Source: Haloferula sp. BvORR071
GTDB taxonomy: Bacteria; Verrucomicrobiota; Verrucomicrobiia; Verrucomicrobiales; Akkermansiaceae
NCBI RefSeq assembly: GCF_000739615.1
Contig: NZ_BATP01000020.1
Span: 1 to 64,000, forward strand
Direction: 5' to 3'
DNA length: 64,000 bases
Shown here in pieces: positions 18,621 to 26,396 of this stretch (its first letter is position 1; each line of letters begins with the position of its first letter). The notes below the pieces were generated by a model. That model worked only from the letters and a program-made list of their open reading frames with translations, had not been told where the DNA came from and did not search any database. A program made the translations under genes and the position numbers.

Positions 18621-19575
18621 GGGTCCCCCTTCCCATCAGCAGGAAATAGGCGAAGCAGAGCACCCAGCCGGCGATGCCGACGCCATACTTGATGCCCACC
18701 GGTATCGGCTCCGCCGACCAGAAGCCCTCGAAGACGGCGGCCAACGCGGTCATCGCTCCGGCACCGTAGATCAGCGGCAGAGCCTGTTTCGCGGCTTCCC
18801 CCATCGCCCGGCCACGTGGCAAGCGTCCCGGTTTGAGCACTCCCATGCCAAGGCGCATTCCGGCCATGCCAGCCACGACCATCCCCAGCAGCTCATAGGA
18901 GGAGTGGCCGGCGACGAAGCTCCAGAAGGCCTCTGGATTGCAGGCATAGTTCGCATAGCCGGCGGACGCACCGATCTGGATGCCATTGAAGACCAGGAAG
19001 AAGATTGTGCCCAGACAGGCCACGATGCCGCCGGCGAAGATCTGGAAGTCGATCCCCACGTTGTTCTTGATGTAGAAGGCAAACATCCGGAAGTCGGAGC
19101 CGAACTCGCTGCGCAAATGGCTGAGCTGCTGGTCGCCCCCATACATGGACTCCATGCGCGACATCCCGTCTGGCCCAAGGGTCGCCCGAATCCAATCGAT
19201 ATCCAGATAGGCGGAGGCCATCATCCCGAAGAAAGGGATCCAGAACAGCGCGCTGCAAAGCCAGAACATGCGCCACTCCGCACGCACTGCCTGGGGGAAG
19301 CCTGCCAGGAAGAAGCGCACGACCGCCTCCCAGCCACGCTGGCGGGTCCGGTAGAGCTGCTTGTAGCCGCGGATCACCAGCGAGTTCAGCCGGTCGATCA
19401 ACTGGCTGGGGTACATCCGGTGACGGGCCAGCGCGAGATCCGCGCAGGCTTCGCGGAAGCGCTTGGGCAGGGTTTCCACCCCAGGCTCGGGTTTGCCCTT
19501 CTCGGCTCCCGTAAGCAGGCGGTCGAGCTCGACCCACTCCGCGGCGCGGCGTTCTTCAAAGGATCCGGGGCTCAT
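18610..19575 (-). CDS. SpoIIM-family (stage II sporulation protein M-like) membrane protein
   Basis: 321 residues. A soluble helical N-terminus (ERRAAEWVELDRLL through REACADLALARHRMYP) is followed by about six membrane segments from residue 100, including FWLCSALFWIPFFGMMASAYL, a GTIFFLVFNGIQIGASAGYA segment and a closing YGVGIAGWVLCFAYFLLMG. The NNVGIDFQIFAGGIV region with a small-residue-rich membrane pair is typical of SpoIIM-type proteins. In spore formers SpoIIM belongs to the DMP peptidoglycan machinery; in non-sporulators homologues sit with RDD, DUF58 and MoxR genes with unknown roles. The start overlaps the RDD stop by 4 bases. Confidence 0.82.
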   Translation of the reverse strand: MSPGSFEERRAAEWVELDRLLTGAEKGKPEPGVETLPKRFREACADLALARHRMYPSQLIDRLNSLVIRGYKQLYRTRQRGWEAVVRFFLAGFPQAVRAEWRMFWLCSALFWIPFFGMMASAYLDIDWIRATLGPDGMSRMESMYGGDQQLSHLRSEFGSDFRMFAFYIKNNVGIDFQIFAGGIVACLGTIFFLVFNGIQIGASAGYANYACNPEAFWSFVAGHSSYELLGMVVAGMAGMRLGMGVLKPGRLPRGRAMGEAAKQALPLIYGAGAMTALAAVFEGFWSAEPIPVGIKYGVGIAGWVLCFAYFLLMGRGTRAA

Positions 19576-20321
19576 CGTTTTTCCTGCAGCCAGTGTGCAA
19601 TCGCCATCATCCGTGAAACGCCGGTGGCGCCTTTTCCGCCGGTCAATTCGCTGGCGTGATCGGAGATTTCCGCCCGCCTCCCCTCAGACCACAAGCCGGC
19701 CCGCTCGCGGAAGGCAACCACTGCGCGGATTTCCTCCGGCCGCAAGGGCACCGTGGGGCGGGCCGCAGCCATCGGCGGCGGAGCTGGCACCGACGGTTCC
19801 GGGATCACCTTGTCATAGACCACCACCGTGCCGGCGGCGAGATCACCCAAACGCTGGAAACGCTTGGTAGCGAGGCAGCAAGCCAAGCCAAAACCCATCG
19901 TGGGCATACCCATGATCCCGGCACCGAGATAGGGCATCCCGTCCGCCACCCGCAGGAAACAGCGGACCACCGCTTGAGAGAAAGTAATGGGAGCCCCGGA
20001 GGTTTGCACCACCCGCAGACCCATCGCCCGCTTGCCGGGAGTCGCCCCCCAGCGGCTGGCCTCGAAGAAAACCGGAAACCACCACCAGGTGAAGAAGGAG
20101 GCCAGCTTCAGTATCCCGTCCGCCACGTTGCCGCCCGGTCCCATCATCCCGAGAATCCCTAGGATCATGGCCGCCACGATCAGTATTACCAACTGGAGGC
20201 CGGTATCGATCAACAAGGCCATCCCGCGGAGCAGCGGCCCCGCAATCCGCAGACGCACTTCCACGCCTTCCGCCAATTCGATGGCCTGCAACGTATCGAT
20301 CCGTCCCGCGCTTTCCTCCAT
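19572..20321 (-). CDS. RDD-family membrane protein, first gene of MoxR/DUF58 cluster
   Basis: 249 residues. The RDD domain occupies about 15-160, with a polar-residue-bearing first helix (LLRGMALLIDTGLQLVILIV), two further helices and the diagnostic FEASRWGATPGKRAMGLRVV segment. The C-terminal 90 residues are soluble and Pro/Arg-rich. RDD proteins have been linked to membrane transport or partner-protein anchoring, without a general function. It opens the chain of six genes that continues to 13731, each overlapping its neighbour, so the 76-base space upstream is where the cluster promoter should be. No clear promoter was read there. Confidence 0.83.
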   Translation of the reverse strand: MEESAGRIDTLQAIELAEGVEVRLRIAGPLLRGMALLIDTGLQLVILIVAAMILGILGMMGPGGNVADGILKLASFFTWWWFPVFFEASRWGATPGKRAMGLRVVQTSGAPITFSQAVVRCFLRVADGMPYLGAGIMGMPTMGFGLACCLATKRFQRLGDLAAGTVVVYDKVIPEPSVPAPPPMAAARPTVPLRPEEIRAVVAFRERAGLWSEGRRAEISDHASELTGGKGATGVSRMMAIAHWLQEKR

Positions 20322-20397
20322 GGTTTGGAAATCGCCCTGAAGCTACCCGCTGGGGGGATGGCGTAAAGCTGGTTTTCAGGGGGCGCTTTGCGGGGCC

Positions 20398-20673
20398 CTA
20401 ATCTTTGTAGATATCACCACGCGGACCGATGGCATCCACGTAGAGCACCTCGTCGATCTCGATGACCGTCACCTGCAAAATGGCGCGGTAGCTGCCGATC
20501 CGGAGGCGGGACCATCCGGCCATCCCGCCGCTCATCTGCTTGATGTGGGGATGGTCCGCGATATTGGCGAGTCCCGCGACTTCCCGCAGGGCGTCGCGCA
20601 CTTGGACCACCCGATCTCGTGGCATGCGGCTCAAATAGCGGGCGGCGCGGCGGTGAAAGACGATCGACCGCAT
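20398..20673 (-). CDS. RelE/ParE-family toxin
   Basis: 91 residues, the usual size for this fold. Visible features: an N-terminal basic strand-helix (MRSIVFHRRAARYLSRMP), HPHIKQMSGGMAGWSRLRIGSYRAIL (which matches the RelE pattern of a Lys/Gly turn followed by W-R-x-R-x-G-x-Y-R), and a closing hydrophobic strand VLYVDAIGPRGDIY. RelE toxins cut mRNA in the ribosome; ParE relatives poison gyrase, and sequence alone does not separate them here. The start overlaps the antitoxin stop (TGATG), the classic antitoxin-first arrangement. The complex probably autoregulates its promoter upstream of 20900. Confidence 0.85.
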   Translation of the reverse strand: MRSIVFHRRAARYLSRMPRDRVVQVRDALREVAGLANIADHPHIKQMSGGMAGWSRLRIGSYRAILQVTVIEIDEVLYVDAIGPRGDIYKD

Positions 20674-20900
20674 CAGATGCCCAGCTCCTTCTCCAGATCC
20701 TCCAAGGCAATGAAGTTCTCAGTCCGCCCCGCCTCACGATCGGCCTTGGCCTCGCGGATCGAGTCCTTTTCATCGGGAGTCAGATCGAGGCCGTGGGTCT
20801 CGATGAGGTCGATAAATTCCTCGTAAGGAATCACGACCTCAAGCGGCTTGCCGTCGCGGTCATACCGGACACTTTTTTGCAGGATGGCTTCCGCAGTCAT
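20673..20900 (-). CDS. Antitoxin of RelE-type pair
   Basis: 75 residues, acidic. N-terminal MTAEAILQKSVRYDRDGKPL leads to EVVIPYEEFIDLIETHG, resembling the Phd/RelB-type strand-helix DNA-binding part, then a charged helical C-terminus (DEKDSIREAKADREAGRT) suited to wrap the toxin. It lies directly upstream of and is coupled to the toxin gene. Part of the identification rests on this arrangement, since antitoxins of this size are weakly conserved. Confidence 0.78.
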   Translation of the reverse strand: MTAEAILQKSVRYDRDGKPLEVVIPYEEFIDLIETHGLDLTPDEKDSIREAKADREAGRTENFIALEDLEKELGI

Positions 20901-21000
20901 GCCCCCAAGGTAACGGCTCGCCGGGTTTTTGCGAGCCTAGGTTTGCCGACAAACTCGAACCTTGCAGGAGCAGGAATGAACCTCAGGAATTGTTTGTTCC

Positions 21001-21819
21001 ATGAAACCAGAACCCACCGCCATCTGGGGCGTCCCAGCTTACCTTCCCTACGTGCAGCCCGAACTGACTGACGAGGCCATCGCGGAGGTGGAACGCAAAA
21101 TCGGCTACCGCTTGCCGGAGGCCTATCTGGCCTTGCTGCGGGTCCAGAATGGCGGCTACATCCGCCTCGGATTGCCGGATCAAGTCCACGACGTCATCGC
21201 GGGCATCGGCCCGCACTACCCGGCCCTGGAAGCACCGGACTGGGATGAGGTCCGTGAATATGTCAGTTTTCCCCTGGACGGGCTGGTGCCCTTCGATGGC
21301 GACGGCCACTGGCATCTTTGCTTGGACTACCGGGAAAACCCCGACTCTCCCAAGGTCACCTTGGCCGATGTCGAATGCGATCACGAAACTCCGATTGCTG
21401 ATTCCTTCGAGGAATACCTGAGCCTTCTCACGGAGGACATGGAGGGAGACGAACTGGTACTCCCGGAAGTCCAAAACATCACGGCCCTCCTGGAGAAGCT
21501 TGGGCGCCACCTCGGGGTGACCTTCGAGGATCAGGGTGCATGGGGAAACGGCTATCCCGTGTATCGCGCCACGAGCAAGCAACTCCAAGAGCCAAACTGG
21601 ATTTGGATTAGTCCCAATACCGTGTCTCGGGGCTTTGTCCGCGAGAACGATGAACGCTATGAGGAGGTCCGGGACTACTTGCCCGGCCAAGCGGATCGCT
21701 ATCCCGACCTGCCGCCTGACAGCTATATCGTAAGTGCCACGGCGGGATGGGACGGGGCGATCTTGAGGGCATCCCGCGAACTGGAAATCCCTGCCCGGCC
21801 GTTTGACGAGTATCGTTAG
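21001..21819 (+). CDS. SMI1/KNR4 (SUKH) family protein
   Basis: 272 residues, cytoplasmic. The SUKH fold covers about 10-145: EVERKIGYRLPEAYLALLRV is the characteristic helix with the LP...Y..LL pattern, followed by NGGYIRLG, LVPFDGDGHWHLCLDYR, and ESL-type ending in SFEEYLSLL. The C-terminal 120 residues (VTFEDQGAWGNGYPVYRATS onward) are a separate domain not recognised. SUKH proteins are often immunity factors against contact-delivered nuclease toxins but also housekeeping regulators. No cognate toxin gene is beside it; the neighbour is the RelE-type pair on the other strand. AGGA sits about 12 bases before the ATG. Confidence 0.8.
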   Translation: MKPEPTAIWGVPAYLPYVQPELTDEAIAEVERKIGYRLPEAYLALLRVQNGGYIRLGLPDQVHDVIAGIGPHYPALEAPDWDEVREYVSFPLDGLVPFDGDGHWHLCLDYRENPDSPKVTLADVECDHETPIADSFEEYLSLLTEDMEGDELVLPEVQNITALLEKLGRHLGVTFEDQGAWGNGYPVYRATSKQLQEPNWIWISPNTVSRGFVRENDERYEEVRDYLPGQADRYPDLPPDSYIVSATAGWDGAILRASRELEIPARPFDEYR

Positions 21820-21896
21820 GACTTGGCGACGGCTCACTCCCCGCCTTGTCGAAGACGCTGCGCTTGGTGCCCCTTGGTCAAATTCAAGCCACAAGC

Positions 21897-22847
21897 TCAC
21901 CACATCATCGAAATCCCCGCGCTGATCGTATCCGTATCCGCTCCCGTATCCTCCTGCGTCCGGGTGCCGATGTAGGCGAGCTTGACGCCCACGGTGCGGC
22001 TGAGCGGGATGCCGATGCTGAGCGCCCAGCCCAGGTTGCCCTTCACGTCGTCGGAGGCGACGCCATTAACGGTGGATTCCCCGCCGTAGCCATAGCCGGT
22101 GCTGGCGGTGATCCACAGGCCCGGCCGGAACGTGTAACTGATGTGTCCCTGCCCGACAAAATAGACCTGCTCCTCCAAGGTGTTGCCCTTGAAGAACTCG
22201 TCGTTTTCGGTGGCGAAGCTTGCCGAACCAGAGAGCTCAAACGACCACGGACCCGAGTTGTGAACCCAGCCGAGTTGCGGCGTGAAGGTGTAGCGGTTGG
22301 AGCCCAGATTAATCAGCTTGTCCTGGAGATACTCACCAGTGGGCAGTCGTACCAGCAGCCCGAGGCCCACGATGTCCTCGCAGTCCTTCGCGGCGTTGTA
22401 GGCGGCGAATTCCTTCCCGGCGAGAGGGGGCGCTCCGTAGAGATTGATCGCGAAACGCAGCGTGGTATCAGCGAAGCCCTCGCGGTCCACGCTAGCGGGG
22501 ACCCCATCCAGCAAGCCCTTCCAAGTCCCACTCTGGTAGGCTTGGGCCAAGTCGAAGCGCGCGGATTTCCCAAATAGCTCGAAGGAGCGGATATACTGAA
22601 GGCCGACGGTTTGAAGGTCGAATTGCCCGTCCTCGATCCGCAGCACCGGGTTGAAGGTGATTTCGCCACTACTGTAGGCGTAAGCGCCGCCGAGGAAATT
22701 CGCGCCGATCGGCAGGTGGCTCCAGCGTCGAGGTTCGATATCTTGGGCCAAACAGGGCGTAGCAAGAAGGACGGCGCCAATCCCAGCCGACATACCCCAC
22801 CACCATTTCGAAGACCACGCTTCCGAGCACCTTGGCGTTGATACCAT
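21897..22847 (-). CDS. Outer-membrane beta-barrel transporter-like protein (phenol MetA-type)
   Basis: 316 residues. ATG22847 is preceded by ATAGGGA six bases upstream, a good ribosome site, though ATG22793 would give a tidier signal peptide (MSAGIGAVLLATPCLAQ). After the signal, the protein is all-beta: PIGANFLGGAYAYSSGEITFNP at the mature start and many amphipathic strands ending in a terminal aromatic (ISAGISMMW), as expected for an outer-membrane barrel. The opening pattern and length fit the putative MetA-pathway family (PF13557), proposed transporters of aromatic compounds, although in most bacteria the cargo is unknown. Isolated between convergent and divergent neighbours. Confidence 0.75.
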   Translation of the reverse strand: MVSTPRCSEAWSSKWWWGMSAGIGAVLLATPCLAQDIEPRRWSHLPIGANFLGGAYAYSSGEITFNPVLRIEDGQFDLQTVGLQYIRSFELFGKSARFDLAQAYQSGTWKGLLDGVPASVDREGFADTTLRFAINLYGAPPLAGKEFAAYNAAKDCEDIVGLGLLVRLPTGEYLQDKLINLGSNRYTFTPQLGWVHNSGPWSFELSGSASFATENDEFFKGNTLEEQVYFVGQGHISYTFRPGLWITASTGYGYGGESTVNGVASDDVKGNLGWALSIGIPLSRTVGVKLAYIGTRTQEDTGADTDTISAGISMMW

Positions 22848-22938
22848 CGCCGGTCCCTATCCGATTTCCCCAGCCCGGCAAAGTTTAAGGTCGCGGTGGT
22901 GAACCAAGGTGCAACGGGAACTCCTCGCGACAGATAGA

Positions 22939-22966
22939 CCGGGCCCGTCCCCCCGGACAGGCCCGG
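22939..22966 (-). terminator. GC-rich hairpin downstream of DUF892 gene
   Basis: CCGGGCCCGTCC (22939-22950) pairs with GGACAGGCCCGG (22955-22966) with one mismatch that becomes a G-U pair in minus-strand RNA, and a 4-base loop. It starts about 40 bases after the DUF892 stop in the direction of transcription. The following tract has only scattered T residues, so termination efficiency is uncertain. Confidence 0.45.
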
Positions 22967-23007
22967 CCCGCCATGTGCGCACTCACATTCGGCCAGAAAT
23001 GAAATGA

Positions 23008-23514
23008 TCAGGCGGTGGCAGCCATCTCATTGAGCCCGCGGCTGAAGATTCCGCCGGTAGCGAGGCGGGTGAAGGCCTCGTCGGCGTCGCTCTCTTCCTC
23101 CAGAGTGGTGCCGAGAATGTCCGCATCATCGGTGTAGCCCAGACACTCGGCAAAGGAGCGCGCCGTACCATAGCCGGCGATCTCGTAGTGCTCGATCCGA
23201 TTGGTAGCGGCGATCAGCACCGCATCACGGAGACTGCCGCCGCGGGTCCGGACGACATGCTTGCGGGCCTCGCGGATCAGTCCGCGGACGGCTTCGCATT
23301 CCTCGCCTCCAGGGTTCAGGCCATGGCGGCAGAAGATGTCCTGAAGCCGGGCGCGGTGGTTGCGGGTTTCTCCGATGTGCTTCTGGAAGGACTTGCGGAG
23401 GTTGGGATCGCTCACGCTATTGGTGAGGTCCGGCAGCGCGGCGATCAACTGCGACTCAGCGCTGTAAAGGTCACGCAACTGGTCGAAGTAAAGCTGCTCA
23501 AGGTTCGTGATCAT
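23008..23514 (-). CDS. DUF892 / YciF-like ferritin-fold protein
   Basis: 168 residues from ATG23514, chosen because family members begin with a short strand-free leader into TNLEQLYFDQLRDLYSAESQL; the frame is open to an ATG at 23577 and either start is possible since no ribosome site decides it. The product is a four-helix bundle with repeated acidic/His positions (E..H.EE patterns: KHIGETRNHRARLQD, ATNRIEHYEIAGYGTA, EEESDADEAF) typical of YciE/YciF ferritin-like di-metal proteins. These are induced by osmotic or general stress; metal binding is predicted, biochemical function is not established. It is divergent from the MFS transporter. Confidence 0.85.
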   Translation of the reverse strand: MITNLEQLYFDQLRDLYSAESQLIAALPDLTNSVSDPNLRKSFQKHIGETRNHRARLQDIFCRHGLNPGGEECEAVRGLIREARKHVVRTRGGSLRDAVLIAATNRIEHYEIAGYGTARSFAECLGYTDDADILGTTLEEESDADEAFTRLATGGIFSRGLNEMAATA

Positions 23515-23855
23515 GGTTGGGAAATGTTCCTGCCGCGACATTGCGAGCGGGGGAGTTTTTGATTCCGCGTTCCTCATCGCAGACCCTGTGCCGCCGCCGC
23601 GGCCAGAGCGTCCTCACTGACCATCAATGTAATACAGATACATCAGCCAATTCCAGCAGGCACATCGTGCATTCCGCATGACAGCCTCGCATTGCAAGCT
23701 GCGCGTTTTGCCCGGCTGGGCAGCGGCCCCCGCCAGAGAACGGTCAGTGTGATCCGACAGATCCCGCCGCACAACGATGACAGCCGCAGCGTGCACGGGA
23801 TTCGACCTTGCCGCCGTATGGGTGGGCCGAAAGAGTCGCCGCTAACCCAAGAACG
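23515..23855. other. Intergenic region between DUF892 and MFS genes
   Basis: 341 bases. Apart from a possible 21-codon N-terminal extension of the DUF892 gene (to 23577), I see no supportable gene. Short open frames on both strands lack coding character or a start site. The stretch must hold promoters for the two divergent genes, but no clear -35/-10 pair or operator was identified. Confidence 0.4.
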
Positions 23856-25226
23856 ATGGAAGACCCGAACCGAATGGCCGACAGCACGGCGGCAGAACCC
23901 TCGCCACCCATGGCACTGTCGGAGGCCCAACAGCGGGCGGTGATCTCGCGGGTGAGTTGGAATCTGGTTCCCCTGCTCTTTTTCTGCTACATCGTCGCCT
24001 ATATCGACCGGATCAACGTCGGCTTTGCAAAGTCGCATCTGGAGCCGGTGTTAGGGGTGGACCCCAAGATCTTTGGAGAGGTATTCGGAACCGGCGCCGG
24101 GCTCTTCTTCATCGGCTACTTCCTCTTCGAGGTGCCGAGCAACCTGGCGATGCAAAAGGTGGGTGCGAGGATCTGGATCGCGCGGATCATGATCGTGTGG
24201 GGCCTAGTCTCGATGTGCTTCATGTTCATCCATGACAAGACCAGCTTCTACCTGTTGCGCTTCCTGCTGGGCGCGGCGGAGGCCGGCTTCTTCCCGGGAG
24301 TGATCCTGTATCTGACCTGGTGGTTCCCGGCGAAGGAACGGGCCAAAACGGTGGCGCTCTTTGCCCTAGGCGGGGTGGCGGCAGGGATGATCGGCTCTCC
24401 AATCTCGGGACTGCTGCTCAAGATGGATGGCATCGCAAACCTGCCGGGATGGAAGTGGCTTTTCCTGATCGAGGCGATCCCGGCGGTGCTGATGGGCTTG
24501 GTCGTGCTCTTCTATCTGCCGAACCGGCCTGCTGACGCAAAGTGGCTTTCGATCCCGGAACGGACCTGGCTGATCAACAAGATCGCGGCGGAGGCGCAGC
24601 AGGCCGAAGTGCGGCGGATGAGCCTCAAGGATGTCTTCACCAGCCCGCTGGTGTGGGTGCTGTGCCTGCTCTACTTCCTGGTGAATGTGGCGGGCTACGG
24701 CTACGAATTCTGGCTACCCTCGATCGTGAAGGGCAAGATCGAGCCGATGTTCGCCAAGGAGCATCTCGATCTGCTGACGGGCTTGCTCAACATGATCCCC
24801 TACTTCGTCGCCGGGGTGGCGATGATCCTGGTGAGCCGCCACTCGGACCAGAGCGGGGAGCGTCGCAAGCACATCGCGGCCTCGGCCTTTGTCGCGGCGA
24901 TCGGTTTCGCGGGAGCGGCTTTCTTGCAAAATCCCTGGCTCGCGCTGGCCAGCCTGGTGGTGGCGCTGGCCGGACAAAAGTCGACGCTGGGCCCATTCTG
25001 GGCGCTGGGTACCTCGCAACTAAGTGGCACCGCAGCAGCGGGCGGGATCGCTTTTATCAATTCAGTGGGCAATCTCGGCGGTTACTTCGGTCCCAAGATG
25101 GTGGGCATGATCGCGGACAAGGATCGCGGCAGCGGTACCATCGCGATGCTGTGGCTGGGCGGAGCGCTGCTGCTGCTATCGGTGATCGCGATGAATTTGC
25201 CGGAAGCGAAGCGAAAGGCCGAATGA
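23856..25226 (+). CDS. MFS transporter, anion:cation symporter (ACS) type
   Basis: 456 residues from ATG23856; an upstream TTG in frame gives an unlikely leader, and ATG23874 is a second possibility. Twelve membrane segments. The ACS-family hallmark YIDRINVGFAKSHL follows the first helix, and LRFLLGAAEAGFFPGVILYL with WWFPAKERAK is the family's second signature. This group imports organic anions such as tartrate, phthalate, hexuronates or galactonate. No catabolic genes flank it, so the substrate cannot be named. A single-gene unit: convergent with a small membrane protein 21 bases downstream. Confidence 0.9.
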   Translation: MEDPNRMADSTAAEPSPPMALSEAQQRAVISRVSWNLVPLLFFCYIVAYIDRINVGFAKSHLEPVLGVDPKIFGEVFGTGAGLFFIGYFLFEVPSNLAMQKVGARIWIARIMIVWGLVSMCFMFIHDKTSFYLLRFLLGAAEAGFFPGVILYLTWWFPAKERAKTVALFALGGVAAGMIGSPISGLLLKMDGIANLPGWKWLFLIEAIPAVLMGLVVLFYLPNRPADAKWLSIPERTWLINKIAAEAQQAEVRRMSLKDVFTSPLVWVLCLLYFLVNVAGYGYEFWLPSIVKGKIEPMFAKEHLDLLTGLLNMIPYFVAGVAMILVSRHSDQSGERRKHIAASAFVAAIGFAGAAFLQNPWLALASLVVALAGQKSTLGPFWALGTSQLSGTAAAGGIAFINSVGNLGGYFGPKMVGMIADKDRGSGTIAMLWLGGALLLLSVIAMNLPEAKRKAE

Positions 25227-25247
25227 CGACGGTAGTCGCTCAGCTCA

Positions 25248-25562
25248 CTATTCTTCGGCTTTGCCGATGCGCATGCGGGGACGCTCGCGCTCGACGCCCG
25301 GTTTCTGAGTTCCGGGGAGTTCCTTGGAATCAGGTGATTGCACCGGACTCTTGAAGGGTTCATGGGGACCGTCGCCCATGTCCACGTAGCGGCCTTTGAC
25401 GGCATAACGCTTGTCGGCTTCCTCCTGCGCCTTGGCCTCGGCCACAGCGGCCTTCTTGGCCTCGTCCTGGCGGGCGGTGTAGGCCCACCACGCAAATGAG
25501 CCGCAGAAAATCACCACGCAAATGGTGATCGTGCGAATACGGCTCCAAGTGTTCGGACTCAT
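25248..25562 (-). CDS. Small single-pass membrane protein, hypothetical
   Basis: 104 residues. A membrane helix near the N-terminus (TITICVVIFCGSFAWWAY, about 12-29) is followed by an Ala/Glu/Lys-rich helix (EAKKAAVAEAKAQEEADKRY) that may be a coiled coil, then a Pro-rich disordered tail. The topology suggests a membrane-anchored periplasmic or cytoplasmic coil. I do not recognise the family. Its stop lies 21 bases from the converging MFS stop. The 122-base gap upstream carries no other gene I can support. Confidence 0.6.
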   Translation of the reverse strand: MSPNTWSRIRTITICVVIFCGSFAWWAYTARQDEAKKAAVAEAKAQEEADKRYAVKGRYVDMGDGPHEPFKSPVQSPDSKELPGTQKPGVERERPRMRIGKAEE

Positions 25563-25684
25563 CGGGCTGACTGGCGGGAGAGTTGCGCGGATTCAGAGAC
25601 GGTCGAGAAAATTTCCCGCGCGGTTATGGGGAGATACGGAGCTTGGTGAGCAGAATTGGGAACGCATGCCCTCCGAACGCGCGG

Positions 25685-26377
25685 CTAGGCGGAATCTTGG
25701 GTCTCTCCTGCGAGCTTCTGCAGGCGGCTGAGATGGATGCGGGGGTCGGCAGCGTCGCCGTGATTTGGGAGGACGCCATCGAGGTTCAGGGCGAGGGCCT
25801 TGTGGATACTGGCGGAAATCCGCCCTTCCTCTGAATTGAAGATGGCCGGCGGACGGTGCGCGAGGCGGCCGTAGCTGGCGAAGAGATCGGCGCAGAAAAG
25901 CAGGCGGTGGCGCTCGCAATAGTAGCCGGTATGACCGGCAGTGTGGCCAGGGAGATGGACCGCGCGGAGACCCTGCCAGATCTCGAGTTCGTCGCCATTG
26001 TCGAGCCAGCGGTCGGGCGTGAAAGGCGCAAAACCCAGCAAGGGCCGACCGATTTTTTCCATGATGCCGGTAACCCGCGACCAGCCTTGATAGGACGGGT
26101 GGCCTGCATAGTGGGCGGCATCCAAACGCGGCGCGGCGATCCAGGCCCCGGTCTCGCGGGCGAGCCGGCTGACGTGGAGGATATGATCGAGATGGCCGTG
26201 GGTAAGGATGATGCCGAGGATCTTCTCCTGCTCCCAACCACTGCGGCGCAGGGCTTGCTTGAGGAGAAGCGGGCCGCCGATGAAGCCGCAATCTAACAGA
26301 TAGAGGCCGTTCTCATCACGCAGGACGTGGAAGTTCACGAAGGGCGCGCGGACGATGAGCAGGCCGGGGACGCGCAT
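25685..26377 (-). CDS. MBL-fold metallo-hydrolase
   Basis: 230 residues from ATG26377, 19 bases after the protease stop; the open frame extends 37 codons further into the protease end but that part is not protein-like. The metallo-beta-lactamase motif THGHLDH is at 59-65, a further metal ligand His is in HLPGHTAGHTGYY, and LPNHGD near the C-terminus provides the last. This is the glyoxalase II-like group, hydrolysing thioesters, lactones or similar bonds with two Zn ions. No signal peptide. Close spacing suggests cotranscription with the protease, but a functional link is not evident. Confidence 0.85.
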   Translation of the reverse strand: MRVPGLLIVRAPFVNFHVLRDENGLYLLDCGFIGGPLLLKQALRRSGWEQEKILGIILTHGHLDHILHVSRLARETGAWIAAPRLDAAHYAGHPSYQGWSRVTGIMEKIGRPLLGFAPFTPDRWLDNGDELEIWQGLRAVHLPGHTAGHTGYYCERHRLLFCADLFASYGRLAHRPPAIFNSEEGRISASIHKALALNLDGVLPNHGDAADPRIHLSRLQKLAGETQDSA

Positions 26378-26396
26378 GCCGCAGATCAACGTCGGA

